A stretch of 64,000 nt of DNA from JAVDCA01 sp963819385 (GCA_963819385.1 CAWFVV010000006.1:1054001-1118000); one strand, 5' to 3'. Positions 44,319 to 53,461 are shown, counted from the first letter of the stretch. Numbers and translations: made by a program. The notes: generated by a model not told the origin, from the letters alone.

Positions 44319-45098
44319 TTAGAGGCCGCCCTCCTGCCGCCTCGCCTCTTTTCGCTTCTCCTGTTCGAGGACGTACCCGCGTTGCAGTTCCCACTTCTTG
44401 AGAAAGCTCACGCGCGCCTCACCGTAGTCGGAGCTCTTTCGACGATTGTAGAGCAGCTCCGCCAACTTCAGTTGCCTATCGAGATACTCTTGGACCTCGT
44501 CGTCCGTCATCGTCGTCTTCTCGCACCGCTTTTTCACCTCCTCGATGATCTCCGGCTCTTTGCGGGTGAAGTCACGACGGTCGTTCACGGCCTTCATGTA
44601 CTCATCGGTGTCCGCGAGCCGCTGCGTGAAGTTTGTGTACGGTTTCGTCGCCCTCTCTTCACACTTCTCGGAACAGAAGCGGAAGACGGCGCGTGGATCA
44701 TGCAGAACGTCGCCGCATTGGACGCAGCGGCCCGGCTCGTAGTACATGCCGGGGCTCGATTTCCCCACCAGCAGCGCCTGTTCGTCCTCGGTGAGAGGGA
44801 CCGGCTGCCGGGTCATCTTCTCGTCCAGCTCGCTGTCCCGCCTGATGAGCGCCGTGTTCAAGCAATCGAACGAGCAGTAATAACGCGTCGGGAAATCATG
44901 ATCCCGAAACGGCTGCCGGCCGACCGGCGTGGCGCAGTTCCAGCACTTGTTTGCGGCGATCTCGTCCCGCAGCTTCTTGTCGAAGTCCGCGTGCAATTTC
45001 CGGCTTCTGTAACGGGATATGATGCCGCTGATGCCGTCGAAAACAGCGCGACCGAGAGAGACGACGGCTTGCCCAAGAGATCTCAGAAATCCGAGCAT
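44319..45098 (-). CDS. double treble-clef-type zinc-finger protein of unknown function
   Basis: 259 aa. An amphipathic N-terminal stretch (MLGFLRSLGQAVVSLGRAVF) is followed by two similar Cys4 modules: C52-x2-C55 ... YYCSFDC (C75, C79), and C125-x2-C128 ... RFCSEKC (C142, C146). The CxxC-(~13-19)-(Y/F)CSxxC spacing resembles TRASH/MYM-type treble-clef zinc ribbons. The C-terminal third is charged and helical (EEVKKRCEKTTMTDDEVQEY, QEKRKEARRQEGG), probably coiled coil. Base composition is a little less GC-rich than in neighbours. No family name can be assigned; protein- or nucleic-acid-binding is the likely role. Confidence 0.75.
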   Translation of the reverse strand: MLGFLRSLGQAVVSLGRAVFDGISGIISRYRSRKLHADFDKKLRDEIAANKCWNCATPVGRQPFRDHDFPTRYYCSFDCLNTALIRRDSELDEKMTRQPVPLTEDEQALLVGKSSPGMYYEPGRCVQCGDVLHDPRAVFRFCSEKCEERATKPYTNFTQRLADTDEYMKAVNDRRDFTRKEPEIIEEVKKRCEKTTMTDDEVQEYLDRQLKLAELLYNRRKSSDYGEARVSFLKKWELQRGYVLEQEKRKEARRQEGGL

Positions 45099-45192
45099 CC
45101 AGGTGGCCCTCGGTCTGGAAGAGCCCGAGGAGTATGCACCTCACAGCGTCTGTCGCATATGCGAATAAGGGCCTCGATGGCATGGCCGTGAG

Positions 45193-46146
45193 CTACCGGC
45201 CAGCCACTGTGCCTCGAACTTCTGACGGAGTGGCGCCATAGAGACGCTTGAACGTCCGGTTGAAGTAGGACAAGTCGCCAAAACCTGCTTCGAACGCAAT
45301 CGACACAATGCTGCGCTCGGCCCATCGCGGTTCCGTCAACATGCGGAATGCGCGCGCCAGCCGGCGGCCAAGGACGACCTGCGAGAACGACGTTCCTTCG
45401 GTCTCGAACAGCTTGCGGATGTAGCTGTCGGACACGTTCTGGCGCCTCGCAACCGCACCGGGCGAAAGATCTCCGTGGGCGAGGTGCGCTTCGATGTCGC
45501 CCTTGATCGCACGCAGGCGGGCCGCGCGTATGCCTCGTCCCTCGGCAACCATGGCGGCGTCGCGCGTTGCGCCGAGCGTCACCGCGATGAGGTCGCACAG
45601 TTGCGCCACGACCAGTCGCCGCATCTCCGGGATTGCGAGTGCCGGATCATCGAACACGGCATCGACGTAGCCCCTCAGCAAATTCAACATCCCGGTGCCG
45701 CGCGGGATCCGGCACAGCACGGCATCGTCGATATTGCGCACCAGCGGCGCGAGCGATGCGCGCGGCAGTCGGATGACGCGATGATCGACGCGGTCCGGCC
45801 GGCTGATGGTTCGCGAAACGGAATAGCTGAGAAGCATTGCATCGCCGTCTCGCAGCGTCGCCTCGCCGCGGCCACCCGAAACAAAACTGAGCCCGCTCAG
45901 ATTCATGTGAAAGCTGAAGTCGTCATCGCCATCGCCGCTGTCGCGGCGTGCGTGTTCGTGGCGGACACCTTGCACCGTTCCCGACAGGAGGCCGAGGTCG
46001 GGAAGCTTGCGAAGCGTAAAGTCGATATCGCAGGCGACGTCGGGCATCGGCTTGAAGGAGACCCAAGTCACGTCGCGTTCGTGGAGCGCCTGGACAGCGC
46101 CGCCCCGCGCCTGCACCTGCACGACGTCTATGGCACGCGTGCTCAT
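45193..46146 (-). CDS. AraC-family transcriptional regulator
   Basis: 317 aa. C-terminal HTH pair: LSPGAVARRQNVSDSYIRKL, then RSIVSIAFEAGFGDLSYFNR and FKRLYGATPSEVR. The N-terminal ~190 residues form the AraC-binding-like sensor domain with FSFHMNLSGLSFVSGGRGEA, as in the NphR/FeaR-like group that responds to aromatic or nitrile compounds. Divergent from the NMT1-like binding-protein gene 150 bases away, its most likely target. Confidence 0.88.
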   Translation of the reverse strand: MSTRAIDVVQVQARGGAVQALHERDVTWVSFKPMPDVACDIDFTLRKLPDLGLLSGTVQGVRHEHARRDSGDGDDDFSFHMNLSGLSFVSGGRGEATLRDGDAMLLSYSVSRTISRPDRVDHRVIRLPRASLAPLVRNIDDAVLCRIPRGTGMLNLLRGYVDAVFDDPALAIPEMRRLVVAQLCDLIAVTLGATRDAAMVAEGRGIRAARLRAIKGDIEAHLAHGDLSPGAVARRQNVSDSYIRKLFETEGTSFSQVVLGRRLARAFRMLTEPRWAERSIVSIAFEAGFGDLSYFNRTFKRLYGATPSEVRGTVAGR

Positions 46147-46298
46147 GTCGCATCGCCCATCATGCTGTGACCCGCAGGGTCATTATGGACCAAACTTGCA
46201 GCCGCTGTGGAGTCCCGTCCAGTCCTAGGCGCATTCCCGCAATGTCCAAGCCGCCGGCGGAGACGCGCATATGATGCCGCGGAAATTCGGAGGACGCC

Positions 46299-47303
46299 AT
46301 GAAGATCCACCGTCGCAGGCTCTTGCGGTTGATCGCGACCGCAGTCGCGGCCCCAGCCACCGCTCTTCGCCCGATTTGGGCGCAGGAGACCTCTCGACGC
46401 GTCCGCGTGGCGACGGGGCTGCTGGCGACATGGCAAAGCACGGCATGGCTTGGAGCCGAAACCGGTCTCTTCAGGAAGCGAGGGATCGACATGACCTTGC
46501 CGGCCATCGCGGTGGGCGGTCCGCAGGCCGCGGCAGGCGTCATCCGCGGCGACTGGGAGTTCGCCCACACCGGAACCTTACCCGTCGCCGAAGAGGTCCT
46601 CCAAGGGCACGACATCGTCATCCTGGCAACGCCGACCTCGGTATTCCCGAATTCCTTTGTGATGACCAGGAAGGAGATCACCCAGCTCGCGCAGCTGACC
46701 GGAAAGAAGGTCGGCATATTGACCGAGACCGGTCAGACCAGCGTGGCGGCGCGAATGACGGTCGAGAAGGCCGGTGCTACGGCCGCCTACGTGCCCCTGA
46801 CCAAGTTCGATCGCATCTATGCCGCGCTGGCAGCTGGAGAGATCGACGCAGGTGCGCTGCCGATCGATCTCCGCTTTACGGGTCAGGCGCGCTACGGATG
46901 GAATGCATTTCCGATCCACGAGTTCGGCACGCCGTCGATATTCGCCAGCACGCGTAGGCTGATCGCGTCCAATCGTGATCTAGTGATGAACGTCATGCAG
47001 GGGTTCGTCGAGACGATCCACCTTTTCAAGACGCGTCCCGACGTCGTCGTGCCCTTGCTCCAGCGCTATCTGAAGATCGAGGACCGCAAGGCAGCCGAGG
47101 ACCTGTATGCATTTCACGTACCCGTCTTTCAACGGGTTCCGCGGCCGTCGTTCCCCGGCATGCAGGCGTTGCGGGATGTCCTTGCCGCCAAGTATCCCGG
47201 GGCGGCGACGCTCAAGGAATCCGACATCGCGGATTCGTCGTTCGTCGAGGAACTCGAGCGCGACGGCTTCATAGACCGCCTGTATGCATCCGAGCGCAAA
47301 TAG
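46299..47303 (+). CDS. NMT1/TauA-like ABC substrate-binding protein
   Basis: 334 aa, with GGAGGA five bases before ATG 46299. A twin-Arg leader KIHRRRLLRLIATAVAAPAT ends near IWAQE. RVRVATGLLATWQSTAWLGA and ETGLFRKRGIDMTLPAIAVG are the lead strands of the NMT1/SsuA/TauA class that binds sulfonates, nitrate, pyrimidine precursors or aromatic acids. No ATPase or permease is adjacent, so it is an orphan receptor or uses a transporter elsewhere. Divergent AraC-type regulator. Confidence 0.86.
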   Translation: MKIHRRRLLRLIATAVAAPATALRPIWAQETSRRVRVATGLLATWQSTAWLGAETGLFRKRGIDMTLPAIAVGGPQAAAGVIRGDWEFAHTGTLPVAEEVLQGHDIVILATPTSVFPNSFVMTRKEITQLAQLTGKKVGILTETGQTSVAARMTVEKAGATAAYVPLTKFDRIYAALAAGEIDAGALPIDLRFTGQARYGWNAFPIHEFGTPSIFASTRRLIASNRDLVMNVMQGFVETIHLFKTRPDVVVPLLQRYLKIEDRKAAEDLYAFHVPVFQRVPRPSFPGMQALRDVLAAKYPGAATLKESDIADSSFVEELERDGFIDRLYASERK

Positions 47304-47417
47304 ACGGTGCAACAGCGGCAATTCCGTTTAGCCGATTTTCGCTCGGTCACGTTACTTGTCCGCGTAAGACCGGAGGCAACCGATGCGGGCCAATCGCGTG
47401 TCCGTTCCGCGCATATG

Positions 47418-48336
47418 TCATTTATCCTGTCCCGCTCGCCATGGCGCGCTGGCAAAGCGTTCCATCAGGAAATCAAGAAACGCCTTCACGCGAGGCGTTC
47501 GTTGTCGGCGCCGCTGAAAAACGGCCCAGAGCGGGAAGCTCTCTGGCCGCTGAAAATTCTCCATCAGGGGAACGAGTTGCCCATTTCGGATCGCTTCGGC
47601 GACGATGATGTCCCCAAAGCGAACAATTCCCGCCCCACTTACCGCAAGCTTGAGAAGCATGTGCGCGCTGTCGGCGACGACCGGCCCATGAACCTCGACC
47701 TCTACAGCTTCGCCACCGATATTGAACGACCAAAACCGCGAATTCGGAATATGACTGAGCGTCAGGCATGCGTGTCGGGCAAGATCGTGGGGGTGAAGAG
47801 GCGCGCCGTGCTTCGCCAAATAGGCGGAGCTCGCGCAAACGACCTGCGTCAGGTCGGCGATCTTGCGCGTCGCAAATGCAGGATCGCCAAGCGAGCCTAC
47901 ACGCAGCGCGACGTCGATGTTGTCCTCGACCAGATCGACCACCCGGTTGGTGACCAGGAAGTCGAACGTGACGCGCGGGTAGCGCGCGAGGAATTCGGGC
48001 AGCACGGCGGACAGATGATCGACCGCAAACGACGGGAATGCGTGAACTCTCAGGTGGCCTTGCGCCGCGCGGCGGGCCGCCGAGATATCGCTCTCCGCTG
48101 AACTCGATCGCGTCGAGGATCTTGCGCGAGCGCTCGAGGAACACCTCACCCTCCGCCGTCAGGGCGAGCCGCCTCGTGGTGCGATCCAGAAGCCGGACAC
48201 CGAGACGGGTCTCGAGCCGTGTCAGCAGCTTCGAAACGGCGGAAGGCGACAGACCAAGATCATCAGCGGCGGCCGCGAAGCTCCCGCGGTCGACCACGCG
48301 CGCAAACACCCCCATCTCGTTCGCTGGATTGGCCAT
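47418..48336 (-). pseudogene. LysR-family regulator, one frame break
   Basis: The N-terminus MANPANEMGVFARVVDRGSF with AADDLGLSPSAVSKLLTRLE and RLLDRTTRRLALTAEG is a standard LysR winged helix. The effector domain resumes in another frame as DISAARRAAQGHLRVHAFPS to the stop at 47418. The break is at about 48096: an extra base in AGCGGAGAGC, where AGCGAGAGC gives IEFSESDISAARR. Repaired length is 305 aa, exactly family-typical. Divergent from the lipocalin-like gene. Confidence 0.87.
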
Positions 48337-48443
48337 TCAGGAAAATATTTCACGAGTTAACGCGCATCATCGCCGATTATCCACGCGCCGTAAACCGGCA
48401 TGATGCGCGCAGAAAATCGGAAGCCAAAGCAGGGAGCGATGTG

Positions 48444-48938
48444 ATGAAGCGGCCTCTCGCGCTTGTGACGCTAGTCGCCTCGGCAGTGGCCATCGGCATG
48501 TTCAGCAAGGCCGCCGCGCAAATGGACGAAGACGTCGTAGGAACGTGGGAATGGATCTCTGTCGAGAACACTGCGTCCGATGGAGCAATCACCCACCCGT
48601 TCGGCCCGAAGCCCGGCGGATATCTTACATTCGATCGGAGGGGGCGCTTCTTCTGGCTCATCACCCGCCCCGGCCGCGCCAAGTTTGCGAGCGGCCGACG
48701 TGATCAAGGCACGGCCGATGAAAACAAAACGATCGTCCAGGGCAGCCTTGCCTATACGGGAACGTATGCGTTCGACCATGACCACCTCATCATGAAAATC
48801 GAATTTAGCACTTATCCGAACGAGGAGGGAGCCGAGCAGAGACGGACCTTCACGTTGAGCGGCGACGATCTCTCATGGAGGAATCCGACCGTGTCGACGG
48901 GCGCCTCCGGGATCGCCAGGCTTAGACGCCTCAAGTGA
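48444..48938 (+). CDS. lipocalin-like domain protein, exported
   Basis: 164 aa. Signal peptide MKRPLALVTLVASAVAIGMF...AAAQ. The mature domain VVGTWEWISVENTASDGAIT, GYLTFDRRGRFFWLIT and YTGTYAFDHDHLIMKIEFST matches the bacterial lipocalin-like family (GTWxL start, alternating strands), whose members bind small hydrophobic molecules. Its stop codon overlaps a potential GTG start of the following TctC gene, so the two are probably co-transcribed. Confidence 0.8.
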   Translation: MKRPLALVTLVASAVAIGMFSKAAAQMDEDVVGTWEWISVENTASDGAITHPFGPKPGGYLTFDRRGRFFWLITRPGRAKFASGRRDQGTADENKTIVQGSLAYTGTYAFDHDHLIMKIEFSTYPNEEGAEQRRTFTLSGDDLSWRNPTVSTGASGIARLRRLK

Positions 48939-48958
48939 GTTGGAGTCGGAGGCCGGAG

Positions 48959-49933
48959 ATGGAGGCGACGCGTCGACAGCTATTGGGGTTCGTTGGAATG
49001 TTGGGAATCCTCGCGTCGGTAGGGACGGCTCGGGCGCAAGCCTATCCGACACGTCCGGTTCGCTGGATCGTTCCCTTTCCGGCAGGCGGCCCAAGCGACA
49101 TCCTGGCACGCCTCATCGGCCAATCTCTGGCTGAGCGGCTGGGTCAGCCTTTCATCATCGAGAACCGGACGGGCGCCGGTGGAAATATCGGCACGCAGGC
49201 GGTGGCGAGTGCGGCGGCTGACGGTCACACCTTGTTGCTCGTGGCCGCGCCCAATGCGGTTAACGCTGCGCTCTACGACAATCTTGGCTTCAATTTCGCT
49301 CGTGATATCGCGCCGGTCGCCAGCATCGCACGCGGGGCGCTGATCATGCTGGTTGCGCCGTCGTTTCCAGCCAAAACCGTCGATCAGTTCATCGCGCTTG
49401 CGAAGGCGAGCCCCAGCAAGATAAACATGGCGTCAGCCGGCAACGGTACGCCGCCTCACGTGGCGGGCGAGCTTTTCAAGGCAATGACCGGCATCGAGAT
49501 GCTGCACGTGCCCTATCGCGGCGTCGCGCCCGCGATCACAGACTTACTCGGTGGCCAGGTGCAGGTGCTGTTCGATCCAGTGCCGTCATCGATCGGATAT
49601 GTTCGAGCGGGCAAGCTTCGGGCGCTGGCGGTCACCACCGCCCGCCGTTCGGAGCTGCTGCCCGATACGCCCTCGCTGAGCGAATTCGTTCCAGGCTACG
49701 AAGCCAGCACTTGGTTTGGCGTCGGTGCGCCAAGAGCGACGCCGTCCGACATCATCGCGAAGCTCAACACGACGATCAATACGGTCATCGTCGAGCCCGC
49801 CATGGAGGCGCGCTTGGCAGATCTCGGCGCCGGCGTCTTCGTCAGCTCACCCTCCGAGTTCGAGGCCTTCATTGCGGCTGAAACCCGGAAGTGGGCGAAA
49901 GTCGTAAAGGCAGCGGGTATCAAGCCCGGTTGA
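48959..49933 (+). CDS. TctC/Bug-type tripartite tricarboxylate binding protein (2 of 4)
   Basis: 324 aa from ATG 48959 (MEATRRQLLGFVGMLGILAS, Tat-like RR leader). A GTG at 48935 overlapping the upstream stop is an alternative. Motifs: VRWIVPFPAGGPSDILARLI, QPFIIENRTGAGGNIGTQAV, MLHVPYRGVAPAITDLLGGQ. Orphan receptor beside a lipocalin-like gene. Confidence 0.9.
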   Translation: MEATRRQLLGFVGMLGILASVGTARAQAYPTRPVRWIVPFPAGGPSDILARLIGQSLAERLGQPFIIENRTGAGGNIGTQAVASAAADGHTLLLVAAPNAVNAALYDNLGFNFARDIAPVASIARGALIMLVAPSFPAKTVDQFIALAKASPSKINMASAGNGTPPHVAGELFKAMTGIEMLHVPYRGVAPAITDLLGGQVQVLFDPVPSSIGYVRAGKLRALAVTTARRSELLPDTPSLSEFVPGYEASTWFGVGAPRATPSDIIAKLNTTINTVIVEPAMEARLADLGAGVFVSSPSEFEAFIAAETRKWAKVVKAAGIKPG

Positions 49934-49955
49934 CGCCGACCACGGTTCGAGCCAC

Positions 49956-50687
49956 TTACGCCGTCTCATCGTCCCAATGCGCATCGCGCTCGGGCACGCC
50001 GCTCGCCGCGAAGGCGCGGCCGAGGTCGTGCAGGTCGAACAGGCTCTGCCCGGCCGCGATCGCGGCGGCGGCCGCGTCCTCATGCGCCATGCGCGCCTCG
50101 CCCTTCTCGACGGCCGTCGCGAGATGCGCCGGCGGAAGCACCAGGACGCCGTCACCGTCGGCGCAGATCACGTCGCCCGGATGCACCAGCACGCCGCCGC
50201 AGCGGATCGGCACGTTGACGGCGCCGGCACCGCGCTTGTCCGGATGCGCCGGCGAGATCGCGGTCGACCACACCGGATAGCGCCGCGCGGCCAACTCGTC
50301 CGCGTCGCGGATGCAGCCCTCGACCACCACGCCGGCGAGCTGCTTGCGCTCGGCGTAGAGCGCCGCGAGCGTGCCCCATTGCGCGCCCGACGGCTCGCTG
50401 CCGTCGACCACCAGCACGTCGCCCGCCGCCGCGATCTGCAGCGCCTTGTGCATCATGAGGTTGTCCGCCGGCGCGCAGCGCGCCGTCACGGCCGGGCCAG
50501 CGATGCGCAGCCCGAGCACCAGCGGACGCATGCGCGGGCTCATCAGGGCGGCAGCGCGGAGGTCCGCGGGCAGCACCTCGTAGAGGTCGGAAACCGGAAT
50601 GCGCGCGGCGCGCGCGACGAGGCCCGGGGCGGGCCGGCGCACGCGTCGATACGCGACGTTGCGTTCCTCGGGCATGCTCGTTTCCAT
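49956..50687 (-). CDS. RraA / HMG-aldolase-like protein (second copy)
   Basis: 243 aa from ATG 50687 (METSMPEERNVAYRRV); ATG 50675 is also possible. GVVVEGCIRDADELAARRYP holds the substrate-binding Arg-Asp pair, though the Asp of the usual V-D-G turn is Glu here. HPGDVICADGDGVLVLPPAH is the second conserved motif. Expected class II pyruvate aldolase or oxaloacetate decarboxylase chemistry. The frame upstream of the start overlaps the end of the neighbouring TctC gene, implying co-transcription (TctC then aldolase). Confidence 0.84.
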   Translation of the reverse strand: METSMPEERNVAYRRVRRPAPGLVARAARIPVSDLYEVLPADLRAAALMSPRMRPLVLGLRIAGPAVTARCAPADNLMMHKALQIAAAGDVLVVDGSEPSGAQWGTLAALYAERKQLAGVVVEGCIRDADELAARRYPVWSTAISPAHPDKRGAGAVNVPIRCGGVLVHPGDVICADGDGVLVLPPAHLATAVEKGEARMAHEDAAAAAIAAGQSLFDLHDLGRAFAASGVPERDAHWDDETA

Positions 50688-50703
50688 TCGTCGGCCGCGC
50701 GGC

Positions 50704-51684
50704 TCACTCAAGCTTGACGTTCGCGGCCTTGATCACCTTGGCCCAGGTGTCGACGTCGCTCTTGAGCGTGGCGAGGAATTCGTCCGGGCTCTTGATAAGC
50801 GGCTCGGCACCCTGGCTCGCGAGAAAGTCGATCATAGGCTTGCTGCGCAGGATATCGCCGACGTCGGCATTGATCTTGCGCACGATCGCCGGATCGGTCT
50901 TCGCCGGCGCGAGGATGCCCCACCACGGATTGACGTCGAAACCGGGGAACCCGGCCTCCGCGATGGTCCGGACGTCGGGCGCCGCGTCGACCCGCCTGGC
51001 GCTGCTCACCGCCAGCGCGCGCACCTGCCCGTTGCGGATGAACTGCAGCACCGACGGCACGGTGCTGAACGCCGTGTCCACGTGCCCGGCGATCACGTCC
51101 GTAATCGCGGCCGCAACCCCGCGATAGGGAACGTGCACAATCTCGATCTTGGCATCGGCCTTGAGCATCTCGCCGATCAGGTGATTGACCGAGCCGATGC
51201 CCGATGAGGCGAACGTGTAGCCGCCGGGCTTCTGGCGCGCGAGCGCGACGAACTCCTGCAGGCTCCTGGCCGGCAGCTTCGGATTGGCGATGAGGAAGAA
51301 CGGCGTGCTCGCGATGGTCGCGGCCGGGGCGAAATCCTTCACCGAGTCGAACGGCAGATGCTGATAAAGGCTCGGGTTGACGGCCTGCGAGCCCGCATAG
51401 GTGACGAGCAGCGTGTAGCCGTCCGGCGCCGCCTTGGCGACGAACTCGGTGCCGAGCACGCCGGCGACGCCGGCGCGGTTCTCGACGACCACCGGCTGCC
51501 CCCAGCGCTCGCTCAACATCTGGCCGAGCTTGCGGGCAAAAACATCGGTCGCGCCGCCCGGCGCCTGCGGCACCACCAGCTTGACGACGCGCGCCGGCCA
51601 GGGCTCGGCGCCGAATGCCGCTGCTACGCCGAAACAGGCCAGGAGCGCGAAGATCCGGGCGAGCCAAGCTCGTGTACGCCTCAT
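50704..51684 (-). CDS. TctC/Bug-type tripartite tricarboxylate binding protein (3 of 4)
   Basis: 326 aa. Leader MRRTRAWLARIFALLACFGV, cleavage near AAFGAEP. Motifs VVKLVVPQAPGGATDVFARK, QPVVVENRAGVAGVLGTEFV and IVHVPYRGVAAAITDVIAGH. Followed by the RraA-like aldolase gene on the same strand, an arrangement that suggests the bound acid is an aldolase substrate or precursor (inference). Confidence 0.9.
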   Translation of the reverse strand: MRRTRAWLARIFALLACFGVAAAFGAEPWPARVVKLVVPQAPGGATDVFARKLGQMLSERWGQPVVVENRAGVAGVLGTEFVAKAAPDGYTLLVTYAGSQAVNPSLYQHLPFDSVKDFAPAATIASTPFFLIANPKLPARSLQEFVALARQKPGGYTFASSGIGSVNHLIGEMLKADAKIEIVHVPYRGVAAAITDVIAGHVDTAFSTVPSVLQFIRNGQVRALAVSSARRVDAAPDVRTIAEAGFPGFDVNPWWGILAPAKTDPAIVRKINADVGDILRSKPMIDFLASQGAEPLIKSPDEFLATLKSDVDTWAKVIKAANVKLE

Positions 51685-51899
51685 GCTGGGTCACCTATTC
51701 GATCGACAGGCTGTGCAAGGTCGAGCGAAGTCCAGCCTAGTCCGACGACGCTCCCGACCAACTGCATAATCGTCGCACAGGTCAAGGGGAGACGGGCACG
51801 CCGTCGTTTCGACGAAAGTCTTCGCGGTTGGCGGAAATTGCTGTCGCGTTCTCGACGTGAGTAAATCGGGGAAAACGGGAGCGCTTCTCTCTCTTGCTT

Positions 51900-51987
51900 G
51901 CTCTTCGGCGCCAAATCGGCGATGGCTTAAATCCTAGTCTCGGATTTGTGCGAGTTGTCGCCCGCCGCTGCTCGTCGGCGGGTTTTT
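51900..51987 (+). ncRNA. candidate small RNA 3' region
   Basis: Three plus-strand hairpins in a row with no coding frame: CGCC-AAATC-GGCG near 51910-51922, AAATCC-TAGTCTC-GGATTT near 51929-51947, and the terminator stem CCCGCCG/CGGCGGG followed by TTTTT. There is no plus-strand gene upstream to explain the terminator. The 5' end is not visible and no known RNA family is recognised. Confidence 0.3.
51961..51987 (+). terminator. intrinsic terminator without an upstream gene
   Basis: Stem CCCGCCG (51961-51967) pairs with CGGCGGG (51976-51982) around an 8-base loop and is followed directly by five T. It is the most textbook rho-independent terminator in the window, on the strand that has no annotated gene before it. 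Confidence 0.6.
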
Positions 51988-52357
51988 GTTGCCGCCGGGA
52001 GCGCGCTCCCGGGGCGCCCGAAATCGTCCTACGGTTGCATCGCCTCCGCCCTTTTCATTGTTTTTCTATTGTTTTTGCCATTGCTTTCCATTGTTCTTAT
52101 GCCTGCGGATTTTTCCTCGTCCCTTCAATATCTTGCATTGTAAAGTCGCGCCATTTCCCATTGCAGATCGATTGTTATTTTTGTGGGGGGGTGGCCTGCC
52201 CCAATTCTTCGGACCACGGTTAGCTTGAGACGGCGTCCCCGACCTGCTGCCTGTGCCCCTTGCGGAGCGGGTGATGCAACGGGCTAGGGCGCGAAGGCCC
52301 ACCTACCGCAGCGCCCTCGGCTCGCGCAAAGAACGGCCGCCGCCATCGCGCCGCCGC

Positions 52358-53461
52358 CTACTCGGCGATCGGCTCGGTCGCGACGATCTCGATGCCGAAG
52401 CCCGCAAGGCCGACGTAGCGGTGCTTCGCCGCCGTGATCAGACGGATGGACGAGATGCCGAGATCCTTGAGGATCTGCGCGCCGAGGCCGATCTCGCGCC
52501 ACTGGCGCTGACGCTCGGCCTCCGAGCCCGCATCGGTCTTGTCGCCATTGGTCGGGATCGCCGAGACCGGGACGCCGACCGAGCCGTCGCGCAAGAAGAC
52601 GAACACGCCCTGCCCTTCGCGCTTGAAATGCCGCAACACCTTCGGCACCGAGCTGTTGCCGCCGAACACGTCGCGGATCAGGTTGGCGCGATGCAGCCGC
52701 GTCGGCACGTTCTTGCCGTCGCCGATGCGACCATAGACCACCGCCATGTGATGCACCTGGTCGAAATGCGTCATGTAGGCGTAGCCCTTGAGCGGACCGA
52801 TCTCGGTGTTGACCGTGAACTCGCTGATGCGATCGACGAGCTTCTCGCGCGCCTGCCGGTAGGCGATGAGATCGGCGATCGAGATGCGCTTGAGATTGTG
52901 CTTCTCCGCAAAGGCCGCGACCTGCGGCCCGCGCATCACGGTGCCGTCGTCGTTCATGAGCTCGGAGAGCACGCCGACCGGCGGCAGCCCGGCGAGCCGG
53001 CAGAGATCGATGCAGCCCTCGGTGTGGCCCGAGCGCATGAGCACGCCGCCCTCGCGGGCCACCAGCGGAAACACGTGACCCGGCCGCACGAAATCGGCGG
53101 CGCCGCTGTTGCCGTTGGCGAGCGCGCGCACCGTGTTGGTGCGCTCCTCGGCCGAGATGCCGGTGGTGAGCCCGTGGCGCACGTCGACCGACACCGTGAA
53201 CGCGGTGCCGAGCGGCGCGTCGTTGAGCGCCACCATCGGATCGAGATGCAGCCGCTTCGCCTCGTCGGCCGCGAGCGGCGCGCACACGATCCCCGAGGTG
53301 TGGCGGATGACGAACGCCATCTTCTCGGCCGTGCACATCGAGGCGGCGACGAACAGGTCGCCCTCGTTCTCGCGGTCGTCGTCGTCGGTGACCACGACGA
53401 TCTCGCCGCGCGCGAAGGCGGCGACGACCGTTTCGACAAGCTGGTGGGCGTCCGAGGACAT
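52358..53461 (-). CDS. ribB: RibBX: 3,4-dihydroxy-2-butanone-4-phosphate synthase with degenerate RibA-like domain
   Basis: 367 aa from ATG 53461. Residues 1-~205 are RibB: TDDDDRENEGDLFVAA (acidic metal loop, 26-40), GHTEGCIDLCRLAGL (146 on), converting ribulose 5-phosphate to the four-carbon riboflavin precursor. The C-terminal ~155 residues follow the RibA (GTP cyclohydrolase II) fold, but the zinc cysteines are gone: VPTRLHRANLIRDVFGGNSS stands where HSECxTGD...RCDC is expected. This is the RibBX variant described in Proteobacteria, so GTP cyclohydrolase must be encoded elsewhere. No FMN riboswitch is evident upstream. Confidence 0.92.
   Translation of the reverse strand: MSSDAHQLVETVVAAFARGEIVVVTDDDDRENEGDLFVAASMCTAEKMAFVIRHTSGIVCAPLAADEAKRLHLDPMVALNDAPLGTAFTVSVDVRHGLTTGISAEERTNTVRALANGNSGAADFVRPGHVFPLVAREGGVLMRSGHTEGCIDLCRLAGLPPVGVLSELMNDDGTVMRGPQVAAFAEKHNLKRISIADLIAYRQAREKLVDRISEFTVNTEIGPLKGYAYMTHFDQVHHMAVVYGRIGDGKNVPTRLHRANLIRDVFGGNSSVPKVLRHFKREGQGVFVFLRDGSVGVPVSAIPTNGDKTDAGSEAERQRQWREIGLGAQILKDLGISSIRLITAAKHRYVGLAGFGIEIVATEPIAE

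Larger units (their letters stand above)
51685..52357. other. longest gene-free stretch; candidate RNA and T-rich DNA
   Basis: No convincing protein frame on either strand. The left half carries plus-strand hairpins ending in an intrinsic terminator (see 51900-51987). Then come a GGGAGCGCGCTCCC palindrome (51997-52010) and a markedly T-rich, purine-poor tract at about 52040-52180, the lowest-GC stretch of the window. Confidence 0.5.

Noticed and set aside
51690..51960. tRNA gene before the plus-strand terminator
   Set aside because: No GTTCRANYC T-loop, acceptor stem or CCA end could be built.
51894..52223. Cys/Phe-rich 109-codon frame in the T-rich tract
   Set aside because: It runs through the intrinsic terminator and reflects T-rich composition; no ribosome site or motif.
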